Assembly (NCBI GenBank): GCA_958450365.1
Contig: CAUEEP010000933.1
Coordinates: 1,426,001 to 1,490,000, forward strand
Length of the DNA stretch: 64,000 nt
Reading direction: 5' to 3'
Source: Mesorhabditis belari
Lineage: Eukaryota; Nematoda; Chromadorea; Rhabditida; Rhabditidae
Below the pieces are notes generated by a model. It was not told the origin of the DNA, ran no database searches, and saw only the letters and a program-made list of their open reading frames with translations. Positions 32,630 to 43,400 of this stretch are shown in pieces (positions within the stretch are counted from its first letter, which is position 1; every line of letters starts with the position of its first letter). The position numbers and the translations under genes were made by a program.

Positions 32630-35600
32630 ATGTCCGACGCCGAAGAGTCCTAGTGAGTTTTGAAGATTTGAATTTGAAATTGAAATTGGTTTTGGATTTG
32701 GATTTGGGTTTGGGTTTGGATTTGGGTTTTAATTTGGATTCGAATTTGGATTCGAATTTGAATTTGAATTTGAATTTGAAATTGAAATTGAAATTGGAAT
32801 TGAAATTGGAATTGAAATTAGAAAATCTAGGATTTAGAGTGAGAATGAAGAAATTTCGCACAAAACATTGCTCATCAATTTTTCAATTTTTCTTGGCCAT
32901 TGAATTGGTTACTTTTTTTCAATTTGAACCAAAGAAACAGGAAAAATGAGAACCATTCATTTCACTAGAACCCAGGTGTACAAAGGACATTTGCAGAGGT
33001 CTAGAAAGTCTAGCTTAGAGATTTTAGATGCTAGGGCTAAGCTAAGCTAAGCTAGGGCTAAGCTTAGACAAGCCAGGCCAGGCCAGGCCAAGCCAAACCA
33101 AACCAAGCCAAGCCTAGCCTAGCTTAGCCAAGCCTAGCCAAGCCAAGCCTAGCCTAGCCTAGCCTAGCCTAGCTTAGCCAAGCCTAGCCAAGCCAAACCA
33201 AACCGAGCCCAGCCTAGCCAAGCCTAGCTAAGGCTAATCAAGAATGGACTTATTTTTGTCTCAGGCGATTCTATCAGAAACAAAACAGCGAGTTTGGTCC
33301 CAATTTGATTTGGCCAGCTTTCGACTAAATCTATTGGGTTGGGGAGAATGAGTCGGCGCCGAAAATGAAAAAAATGTCTAAAACTTCAATTCGACTTCGT
33401 GAAATAATATGCGTTTGATATGAGTAGAATGGTTAACGAATTCTCTACAAAATGACATTTAAAAGAAAATTCAAACAGCGCCTCCGCTCAAGAAAAAGCC
33501 ATTTTTTCACAAAAACTACAAACTGTCATCTAGAAAAAAACCATTGGTGGGATCTTCCTGCAAATTTGGCAACTTAAGTAATTGAATGTGCTCTATCTTT
33601 TTTATATAAACACCAAAGAAGGTTTATGTGAAAGAAACTGTTCAAATGATGAGTCGGACTCTTTGCCATTTTAACCAGCTGCGTTTCGAAGTTCATAAAC
33701 TCCACGAAAGAAAAGCTTTGTGGAATCTCTCAAAAGTGATTTTGTAGAGAAATAGTGGATCCTTTTGATGAAACCAAACGTATGTTTAAAAGAAGGCTTT
33801 ATGTGTGCAAAAAGTCCCTTTAAAGTTTGGCGCCGACTCATTCTCCCCAACCCAATAGCTTGTCGTTGAGTTGACAAAAAAGGTCAAAAACTCGTCGGGG
33901 ATTCGAACCCGCGACCCACCGACCGACCTACCGCTTCCCAGGCAAATCCGTTAACCATTACACCAAAAGGCAACTGATCGCCTTTCCTCTAGAGGGAGTT
34001 AAGTTTTGAGGGAGAAGCCTTTGTTAGCTCAGATTTTGCTTGAAATCAAGCTCAACAGTCGAACATCGACCCTAAAAAGGTGCCTCAAATTCTCTGCGTA
34101 ACTGCCCAGAGCGGCCACTGTTTGCATTGGGGTTGGGGGAGCTACGCAAAAATTTTCAAAAATTTTTTTTTAATTTTAGAATTTTAAATTTTTTATATCA
34201 AAATTTAAGAAAATTTAAGAAAATTAAGGAAATTTTTTTTTAGTTTTTACTTTTTTTAAAAAACATTTTTATTAAAAAAATAATAAACCACTAATAAAAT
34301 TTCTATTTAAATTATAGAAAAGCTTGATGATTTCTCTATAAAATCGCTTTTTAGAACCTCTAGAAGCCATTCTAGAGCCTTTTTTTGAACGATTTTTTAA
34401 AGATCGATCACCAAAAAAACCGAAAGTCTTAAATTTTAGCTTTTTTTTTTTTTTGAAACAAATTTTTTTTTTTTTTTTCGCTTCAATTTAAATATAAAAA
34501 GATAGAGTTTATTTGAATTAAAAAAGGCTTTAAAATTCGATTGAAATTGAAATCAATTCGATCAACCAAGCTAGAAAAATTCCAAAAAAAAAAAACAAAA
34601 TTTTTGAACGATTTTTTTTCGTTCAACTTGAGCTGACTTTTTTCCATCTTTAAAGAACAAAATTGTAAAGATCTCTGTGCTTAAAATCCTCTTTACAGCG
34701 AAGAGGAGGAGTACGAGGAGGAGGAAGTCGAAGAGGAAGTCGACGAGACACCAACAGCCGTTGAAGAGGAGAGACAAGCGTAATCATTTTTTTTTGTTTT
34801 TTTCGTCTTTTCTTTTCACCGAAACTATTCCGTTTTGTCGTGTGACCTCCAGAACGACGGAAAAACGGAAATTAGCCTTAAATTCTCGACAAAAACCGTG
34901 AAAATCGTTGAGAACTTGAAATCACCAAATTTCACACTAAATCTCTGATAAAATTCCACGAAAAAACAAGCACATATTGCACAATTAAAATTCTTTAAGC
35001 TTTCCACGACTTTCCTAAATCTAGCCTAGACGTCTAGATGTTCTAGAAGTCGTCTAGACGTTCTAGAGGTCGTCTAGAGGCTCTAGAAGCCATCTAGCCG
35101 TTCTAGAAGTCGTCTAGAGGTTCTAGAAGTCGTCTAGACGTTCTAGAAGGTCGTCTAGCGGTTCTAGAAGTCGTCTAGAGGCTCTAGAAGCCATCTAGCC
35201 GTTCTAGAAGTCGTCTAGAGGTTCTAGAAGTCGTCTAGAGGTTCTAGAAGCCGTCTAGAGGTTCTAGAAGTCGTCTAGACGTTCTAGAAGCCAGCTAGCT
35301 GTTCTAGAAGCCGTTTAGAGGTTCTAGAAGCCGTCTAGCCGTTCTAGAAGCCGGCTAGCTGTTCTAGAAGTCGTCTAGACGTTCTAGTAGTCGTCTAGAG
35401 GCTCTAGAAGCCGTCTAGACGTTCTAGAAGCCATCTAGCCGTTCTAGAAGCCGTCTAGCCGTTTTAGAAGCCGTCTGTTCTATTGTTCTAGCCACTTTCA
35501 GCACTTTCTTTCGAGTTCACCTCAATTTTTATGCCTTTTCAGCGTTACCCGGTACGTTGGAAAGCATTTTCGGGCCTCATGGCACGCACCAGGGAGTTTA

Positions 35601-38376
35601 AAACCCCCGCCAACATGCAACCAAATCGCTAAATGAATGACCGCCCCCCAGCTTCGACCAGATTCCTAACGCTGCTTTGCCTGGCTGCCCACTGCTCACT
35701 GCTCACTGCCCACTGCCCACTAACCACCCCCGCTTTTTGCCTCAAAATCCCTTGTGACTTCCAGATTGGCGAAAAAGAGCGAAAATTTTAGCCCAAAAGT
35801 CAACTACGATGATGGGGACCCGAGTTTGACCGAGGCCGAGAAAGCGATGCTGGTCGGTTTTTGAGTTTTTCGAGATTTTCTTGTGCTATTCTTTCTTGTG
35901 ACCTCCAGATCGAAGGTTAGACTTAAAATTTCTAGGCTGCGAAGAAGCGCCACGAAGAGGACGACATGGCAAAGTTGCACGACTATGAGAGTAGGGATTT
36001 TTGAGTTTTTAGCAATTTTTTATATTAAAACTAGCAAGATTTGAATGTAATGAATATGAGAAAATTAAAATTTACAGGCAAACGCAAAAGCGAGCGCGAA
36101 AAAGAGGAGGAAGAGTTGAGGTGAGTTTTTTTGGAGATTATCCATTTTTTAGAAAACGCTCAAGTTGGGTTACGGTAGTTTAAGTGCATAGAAACAAGGA
36201 GAATTTCCTTTTTTTCCAGGAGAATGAAAGAAAAACAAGAGGAACGTCGAATGAAACGCGAGCAAGAAGAGCGCGAAGCCGAGGAAAAGCGTCGAGCAGC
36301 CGAGGAACGCCAAAAGGCCGAGGAGCAAGAGCGCCGTTCGAGAATGGAGGCCGAACGCCAGAAAAAGGTCGGTAAACGTTGGAATAGGAAACGAGGCTAG
36401 CTATTCTGGAAGTCACCCTAGTGAATGAAGTTTTAAGTTTTTGGATTACGTGAAGAAATAGAGCTCAGATTTTTTGGAGTGTCAGAATTTTGACTGAAAT
36501 TTTTTTTCAAATTTTAACTCAAATTTTGAGTAATAAATTTTTCTCATATTGAATAAAATCATTTTTTTAATGCTTGCCTAGCTAGTGTGACTTCCAGAAT
36601 GTAGAAATAAATTGAATTTGAACTCGATATTTCAGGAGGATGAGAAGAAAAAGAAGGCGGCCGCTTTGATGGGTGGCTCCTTCCAAACGCAAGGTGAAGG
36701 CGGACGGTCGGTTTTTTGAATTTAGCGTCAAGCCTGCCTTCCAGATAGGCTTTTCCAAAAAGTTTATAAGCGAAAAGAGCAAATGCTGGCGCTAGAATTA
36801 GCTTGATTAGGGAGGATTTGAGTTTTTCAAATGTTTCAAGCGTTTCAAAGTGTTTAAAGCATTCGATTTCAGAAACTTTGTCATCCCGAAGAAAGCTTCA
36901 ACCGATGACAAGTTTGGAAACATTGTGCAAGCGAAACAAGAAATGGGAATGACGAAAGATCAGCAAGAAGACGCGAAAAAGGTTCAAAGAGTTGACAAAT
37001 TGGCGAATCGGCAAATTAACGAATTAGCGAATTGGCAGATTGTCAAATCGGGAAATTGACGAATTGGCAGATTGCCAAATCGTTAAATTGGCGAATTGGC
37101 AGATTGCCAAATCGTCAAATTGACAAATTAGGAAATTGGCAATGTGCCAAATCGTCATATCGTCAAATTAGCGAATTGGCAGATTGCCAAATCATCAAAT
37201 CGTCAAATTGTTCATCATCAAATCGCATCTTTCCCCATTTAAACAACTCCAATCCATTGCGTGACCTCCAGATTGAAAACGAAAAAGCAAAAAACCCGTT
37301 TTCCAGAATTTCCTGCGCTACCAACGCGCCGAGATCGAAGCGATGCCTGGTGACAAGAAAGAGACGATCAAGGTTTTCGAAGATTTCCCATTCTTTTCCT
37401 ATTTCGTGACTTCCAGATTTTACATCAACGCATTTGCAAGCTCGAAGCTGACAAATTCGATCTAGAAAAGCGTCACGAGAGGCAAGAGTATGACGTAAGT
37501 AAAGAAAAATATTTTTTTTTTGCGAAATTTCGATTTTTTTTCTTTAACCAAACGATTACGTGACATCCAGGATAAACAAAAAAAAAGAAATCTCCGCATT
37601 TCCACTCGTACTTTTCAGCTGAAAGAGTTGAACGAGCGTCAACGACAAGAGCAGCGCAAATTGCTCAACAAGAAGGGCACCACCGACGACACTGGCGGCA
37701 GACATCCTGTAGGCTTTTGGCTTTTGAAAGCAAAATTGTTTACGCTTGATTTTTAGCCAAAAGTTCAAGTGGCATCGAAATACGATCGACAAATCGATCG
37801 ACGAAATTTCAAAGAGCGCCGCGCCATGTTCGAGCATGTGAGTAACAAGCAACAAAGCAAGAGAAAAGAGAAAATCATTTCTGGAACGTTCTGGAACGCA
37901 CAGCACGAAATGAGCTTAAAATTTCGGCATTTAAACGAGTCTCTCACTTTTTTTCAATTCAAAGCTCAGAAATCAACAATTGAATTTTTCCATTTTTTTG
38001 AAAAACACTTTTCAACGATTTTCAAGTCACTCAAAATCCCCTGTGACATCCAGATTGTTGATTTCTGTCAAAAGTTTCAAGCTAATTCTTTTAAAATCTC
38101 CGAAAATTTGAATCGTTTCAGAAAAACGCATACCCATGCTTCCCGGGAGTGCCACCGCCGCCAGCACTTCTCGAGAAAGTGATCAAGAAGTTGCAATACG
38201 AGATCGAGAAAGAGGAAGAGGAAGCCGAGCAAGCAGCGGCCGACGCCGAGGACGAGGAAGAGGAAGAGGAAGAGGTGAGAGGCGCTAGAATCTAATTCAA
38301 GTCTGTCAATCTGTCAATTGAGTCAATTCAAATTCAAGAAAGAAAAAAACAAACCCGTGTCTATTTGCAGGAGTAA
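32630..38376 (+). CDS. Troponin T
   Basis: Fourteen exons in phase give about 354 aa: 32630-32652, 34699-34779, 35792-35852, 35936-35990, 36078-36120, 36220-36367, 36636-36706, 36873-36981, 37307-37372, 37417-37494, 37619-37708, 37757-37837, 38122-38274, 38371-38376. An acidic N-terminus (EEEYEEEEVEEEVDETP) is followed by DPSLTEAEKAMLAAKKRHEE, a long charged helix, NFVIPKK, DKFGNIVQAKQEMGMTKDQQ, then the conserved core LHQRICKLEADKFDLEKRHE, QEYDLKELNERQR and the nematode-type tail NAYPCFPGVPPPPALLEKV ending in poly-Glu. Troponin T anchors the troponin complex to tropomyosin on thin filaments of body-wall muscle. Intron 1 (2 kb) carries several repeats. Seven introns contain GTGNNNTCCAG; in one the box itself is the acceptor (37406-37416). 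Confidence 0.95.
32665..32825. repeat. 6-bp repeat (GAATTT/GGATTT)
   Basis: About 25 hexamers of GGATTT, GAATTT and GAAATT in troponin T intron 1. The open frame across it (FNFNFKFKFKF on the minus strand) is an artefact. Confidence 0.85.
33035..33240. repeat. 5/10-bp repeat (AGCCTAGCCA)
   Basis: AGCCT, AGCCA, AGCTT units in troponin T intron 1, related to arrays at 7757 and 31005. Confidence 0.85.
33334..33855. mobile_element. Mariner-like non-autonomous element
   Basis: Terminal repeats TTGGGTTGGGGAGAATGAGT and its complement, with GGCGCC just inside, are each flanked by TA (33332-33333 and 33856-33857), the target duplication of Tc1/mariner elements. Size 522 bp. I see no transposase signature inside. 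It lies in troponin T intron 1. Confidence 0.85.
33885..33985 (-). other. tRNA-like sequence
   Basis: On the minus strand, TGGTGTAATGG (33965-33955) fits an A-box and GGGTTCGAATCC (about 33910-33899) a strong B-box. The distance of about 45 bp suggests a variable-arm or extended tRNA-derived element. The acceptor stem does not pair well, so a pseudogene or SINE head is likelier than a working tRNA. It starts only 30 bp after the mariner-like element. Confidence 0.45.
35025..35475. repeat. 20-bp minisatellite (GTTCTAGAAGTCGTCTAGAC)
   Basis: About 22 units in troponin T intron 2. Variation is confined to a few sites (GTC/GCC, GAC/GAG/GCC/GCT). Each unit carries TCTAGA-type palindromes, so single strands could fold into many small hairpins. 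There are no spacers, so it is not CRISPR-like. Confidence 0.95.
36995..37215. repeat. Minisatellite (AATTGGCAGATTGCCAAATCG)
   Basis: Six or seven units of about 27-36 bp in troponin T intron 8. Each holds the self-complementary TTGGCAGATTGCCAA, which can form a hairpin. Confidence 0.85.
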
Positions 38377-40445
38377 ATGGTTTCTTTTGAAGTCTCGTCG
38401 ATCTCCTCAAATCTTTTCGCTTTCTTTGATGGAATTTTTTATTTTCTCTTATCACAAAAACAAAAACCCTTTCACTTTCAAAGAAAAAATGAAAATTGCT
38501 CCGAATAAATCGTTCACATTCGTCACAAATTTATAAAACCAAAAAACAAAACTCACTTTCGGAAGAATTTCTTTTTCCAAAAGAAACGGGTTGAACTTTC
38601 TTTTCAAAATTAAGCTGAACTTTCTTTGCATGAAGATCATAAAGATCATAAAGATCAAAGAAAAGAATCGGCGATTCTCCTTTGCTCAACCGTTGTCTTT
38701 CGATCTTAGTGGTTTCGCGCGTTTGAAAAGAGGTGCGCGGTGATTTCTCAAAGGGGAAAAGAGGTGCGCGGTGATTTCTCAAAGGGGAAAAGGGGTGCGC
38801 GGTGATTTCTCAAAGGGGAAAAGAGGTGCGCGGTGATTTCTCAAAGGGGAAAAGAGGTGCGCGGTGATTTCTCAAAGGGGAAAAGAGGTGCGCGGTGATT
38901 TCTCAAAGGGAAAAGGGTTGCGCGGTGACTTCTCAAAAGGGAAAAGAGGTGCGCGGTGACTTCTCAAAAGGGAAAAAGCTGTGATTTCTCAAAAACAAAG
39001 CCATCCTTTCTCAAAGCCAGCCATTTCTCAAAAACAAAGCCATCAATTCTTCACAAATTTTTTGAATAAACTCTATTTCAATTTTTGACAAAAAAAAGAA
39101 TCAGAGTAGGCTTTACTTTAAATAAAAAAAAACAAAAAAAAAATAAAATAAAAAAAGATATTTCTTGAGCTGAAATGACTTGATCACTTTTTTAAAGTGT
39201 GCTTAGATTTTCGAAAAGTTTTAAATCTTATTAATTTATAGGCTGTATTCATTTAAAACGTCGAATGAAGTACTTTAAAATCGAGAAAATTAGTGATTAA
39301 GTCAAAAAAAAGTCAAATTCTTTTCTAATGTTTTCACTTTTTAGAATCATTTATTTAAAAAAAAAAAAAAAAATTTTCATTGCCAAAAAAAAAGCAATTA
39401 TTTTTTGAAATAGAGCTTTTTTGTAAAAAAAATTTTTTCGGTGGCTTAAAATAGAGATTAACAGAGAGTATTTGTTTATGCTACCGTAAATACTGTAATT
39501 GTACCCCACCCCCCGTCGTACAGTCGACAGTCGCGTAGTCGCAAAAGTTTTTTAGTATTTCATTTTTTTCAAAGCGCCCATACTTTCAAAAAATGCGTTT
39601 TCAAGAAAAACTCGTTCAAAGCTAGACTACGAAACACTCCGCACCGTCATTATGGGGGCTGGGGTACTATTACAGTACTTATGCTAGCTCTATCTAATAA
39701 GAAATCACTTTTAAGTCTCGTGCAAAAAGTAAGCTGTGATTTAAAGGTCGAAAATAATCATTTTTTGAAAAATCTTCAAAATTTTAAGGGAAAGCTGCAC
39801 TCATTTTTTTTACGATTAATTTCTCGGAGTCGACTTGTAAATAATAGAATGAAATGTTCTTGAATTGGTGGATTCGTTTTTAAGAAGAAATTCCACTCAA
39901 ACTTTCTTTCCAACCTAATACGTTAAACTTAAAGTTAGTAGTTTTATCATTTCTAATTCCATTACTAGAAAGTCGATGTGCGAGGCGATATTTTGATCTA
40001 AAAATAACAAGAATTCGCAGTTTTTAAAGTCCCTAGGCCCATTGACAGGTCAAGTAGGCAGAGTATTTCTTTCGTACACAAAGTCAAAGTCATCTGAAGA
40101 ATTATTGCATCAATTGTAGCTCTACACTTCCCAAATTTCAAGCCCAAGATATGAAACTTTATAAAATAATGAAAGACAAATATGTGTATGAAATCTGGGC
40201 CACCGAGATATTCGCAAGCATTCAATAGCATAAAATGCGCGAAAACTATCAAATACAAAAATATGAGACCAATTTAAGGGGAAAAACCATTAGCACTAAG
40301 TACAAAAAAATCAATGAGAATACAGGTAAAAACCACAAATAATAAATGCATAACACGAAAAATGGATGAATATATCTAGCATATATTTAGCATAACACTC
40401 AAATAGCATACACATAAAGTCCATTCGATGCATTCAATTCACCAT
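38377..40445. other. Intergenic region between convergent troponin T and coiled-coil genes
   Basis: No gene recognised. It holds a 31-bp minisatellite (38725-38970), long A runs near 39115-39375, and an imperfect inverted repeat around 39480-39690 (TGCTACCGTAAATACTGTAA facing TACAGTACTTATGCTAGC) that may be a decayed MITE. Both 3' UTRs end here. Confidence 0.6.
38725..38972. repeat. 31-bp minisatellite (GTGCGCGGTGATTTCTCAAA...)
   Basis: Eight units of about 31 bp, the first six nearly identical (AAAAGAGGTGCGCGGTGATT then TCTCAAAGGGG). Lies about 350 bp past the troponin T stop codon. Confidence 0.9.
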
Positions 40446-43400
40446 CTATTGCTGTCGGTTGGCTGCCGTCGAGGTCGACGATGCTCCCGAGAAATGGCGT
40501 TGGTGCGTCGGTCGGGAAGCTAAAGGAGAATCGTGAATAGATTTTTGAGTTTGCTATAACATCTTACAGGTTAATCCAGTTAAGAGGGCACTAAATTATA
40601 ATCTTTAAAGTTTCCCACAAAACACCCACCACTTCCGGTTTGATACAGCAGCTCCAATCCTCGCAAATTCTCGATCGCCTCGTCACCCCGTTGCACCGCA
40701 TCAGCCACCGCTTCGTCGTTCTAAACATTTGCGTATCAGTCAATTTTCAAAGTCCCAAGAAGGTTATGAATCTTGCTTTAAAGAACACAATCTATTCCTT
40801 AAGCACTCCTCAAAAAATTTGCCCACCCTCTTCGCCTCGGCGACAAATCGTTGCACCGTGCTCCTGTAGCGCGCCGAGACGTCGGTGAATTTGTCAGTGA
40901 GCTCCGGATTACCCTAAAAAAGTTCATAAACGTTTGTGTACTCACATCAAACCTGTTCCACTACCAGCCGATTGCACTCCTCGATCTTCGCCACCATCTT
41001 GTTTGTGTTGCTCTGAACGGGACATTGTTAAGTTAATCTGAAAAATTCGCACTCACCAGCAGCTTGGCGTGATTGTTCTTGACAACGTCGTACCTGGCAC
41101 GCACGTCGAAGTAGCATTTCTCGAGCGCCTTCGCCGATTTGACGTTGGTGGCCTAAAGCAAACATCATATAGACTTGATCAATCAAATACCGTACCTTGT
41201 CCAAGTCATGAAGGTTCCGCACTTGGTTCATCTCTTCCTCGAGAGCCCTCACCCGATAGCGCGTCTCGTTCTGAAAGTTAACAAATTGGTTCTGCTTGAA
41301 ATATACCACTACGTCTGAATTATTATTTCCAAAATGTATCATTTAAAGCCAAACTTCTTTGTTCTCGCGCTGCAAATCCACTTTCAGACGTCGCACCTCG
41401 CGTTCGAATTGGTTCCTTTCGAGAATCAGATATTGCTCTCGTTGTTGGGCCGTTTCGAGGCTCAGCTGAGTCGCCTTGATCCTAAAAATTAGTGGTAAAG
41501 TTCGTCACTTCACTTAAAGTGTAAATCAAGTACCACTCACTCTTTTCGCAGCACTCCATTTTCATCTTCCATGCTCGATATCTCCCTATTCAGCTCGACC
41601 ACCCGCCTATCACACTCCTCCAGCTCTTCGACGGCCTCCTGAAAACAGTTTGAAAAAACCCACAACATTCCAACAAACCTTGAGCGCACCGGCGGTTCTC
41701 TCAAAATCTGCCCTCTTCTGTGCAAGCGCCGAGTGCAATTCATCCATTTGCGCCAACCGATGCTCCTGTTCAATATCCGCCTTACGCTGCTCGTCGCTTT
41801 GCGCTGCCCTAAAAACAATAAAGACCTATTAATCTAAAAAGTCACCCAATTACCTCATTTTCTGCATTCTCTCCTCGAGGTCCTGTTGCTTCGCGCGAGC
41901 GTTGCGCACAAAGCGATTTTCCTCGCTCAAGCGCTCCTGGGCGACCGTCAATTCACGTCTAAAATAGAATCTTGAGAAGAGCTCAAATTTTATCTCATTC
42001 TTCGAGCTAGATTAGTCTAAAACTTCCATCCGAATGGCTTAAAGTTTCAATAAATTAGAGATTTGTAAACAAATTCCACCCAAAGTACCGTTTCGCCTCC
42101 AATTCGGCGTTGCTCTTTTCCAATTCCGCGCCCAGTTTGTCCCTGTCGTTCTCGGCTTCGCCCACTTTCTCGCCCAACTTTTCCATATCAGCCGCATACG
42201 AGAGGAGGATCGCATCGAAGAATTTGTTTAACTAAAAACACCATCTTAATCAACAAGTGCTCAATCTAAACGCACTGAGTCAACCAAAGCCTCGTCATCC
42301 ACTGCCTCTTGCGCTCGAATCTCCTGCAGAAGTGTTGCGATTGCCGTCTTGACATCGAGCACGAAATCGTCCGCCTTTTTCTAGAACATAAAAGATAAAT
42401 CAAAGTTTGAAGGGACAACTCGACTAGTCAACAACTAAACTCCGTTTCACTCACCGGCGGAAATCGCTCCAACAACTCGAGAAGTCTCTCCAGAATTCTT
42501 TGTCCAATTTGAGCGCTCTCCAAAGGTTCATCGTTGACCAGAGTGGGCTCCTCGTTGTCCGGGTCCTCATTCTAAAATCGAATAAATTCAATAAGTACAC
42601 GAATTAGAACATACGTGTAACTGATTCGGCGGCATTCCTGGTTGTAGACGATCCAACGAGACCTCGCCATTCTCATCTAAACGCTTGATTTGCATTTGAT
42701 CGACCCACAGATATGAAAAAAACTGTGCGCTATCGTGCTTCTCAAATCAACTGCGACAGACCAAAATTTGGATACTACATTGGATAAAATACAATTAAGG
42801 TAAGACCTTGCATACGCTAAGGCAAGGAAGCCTCTTTCATCCAATCTAATTCAAATCCTTACCCGTAATAACCTCATATTGGGCCAAGCGATGACACAAG
42901 AGTTGAATCGTTTCCTCGCGTTCTTGCAGCAGTTGCGTGAGTCGTCCCTTCACCTCGTTACACATTTCGACCGCGGCCAAATGGGAGATCCGTTCCTCGT
43001 CGTGTTTCACTTTCCACTTCTCGATGTCGGACTCCTAAATATTAGGTTGATGCATAAGTCTTTTTGTTCCTTTTCGTCTGCCGTTTCAAGCCAACAAATG
43101 CACCAATTAAACTACGGCTGATTTCATTAGAAAAACCAATTATTTTTCTGCAAAATAACATTAAAACGGGTTTAAAAATATTTTATGCCTGGATTTTCTT
43201 GAGAGTATGAAGTCGGGTAGTCAAAAAGGGCTAACTCGATGATGCGGTTTAGACACCTTAGCTAAAGAAAACCTATCTTCGTGTCAATAGATAAAAGATA
43301 GAGAAAAAAAAGTTTGATATTTCGCCAAAATTTCAGCGAAATTCATTCAGCCAATTTTTCCGTAGAGTTTTTTATAGATTTTTACGAAAAAGGCGTTTTT

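Noticed and set aside
35025..35475. Possible CRISPR-like array
   Set aside because: Units are contiguous with no unique spacers, and the DNA is eukaryotic; a minisatellite.
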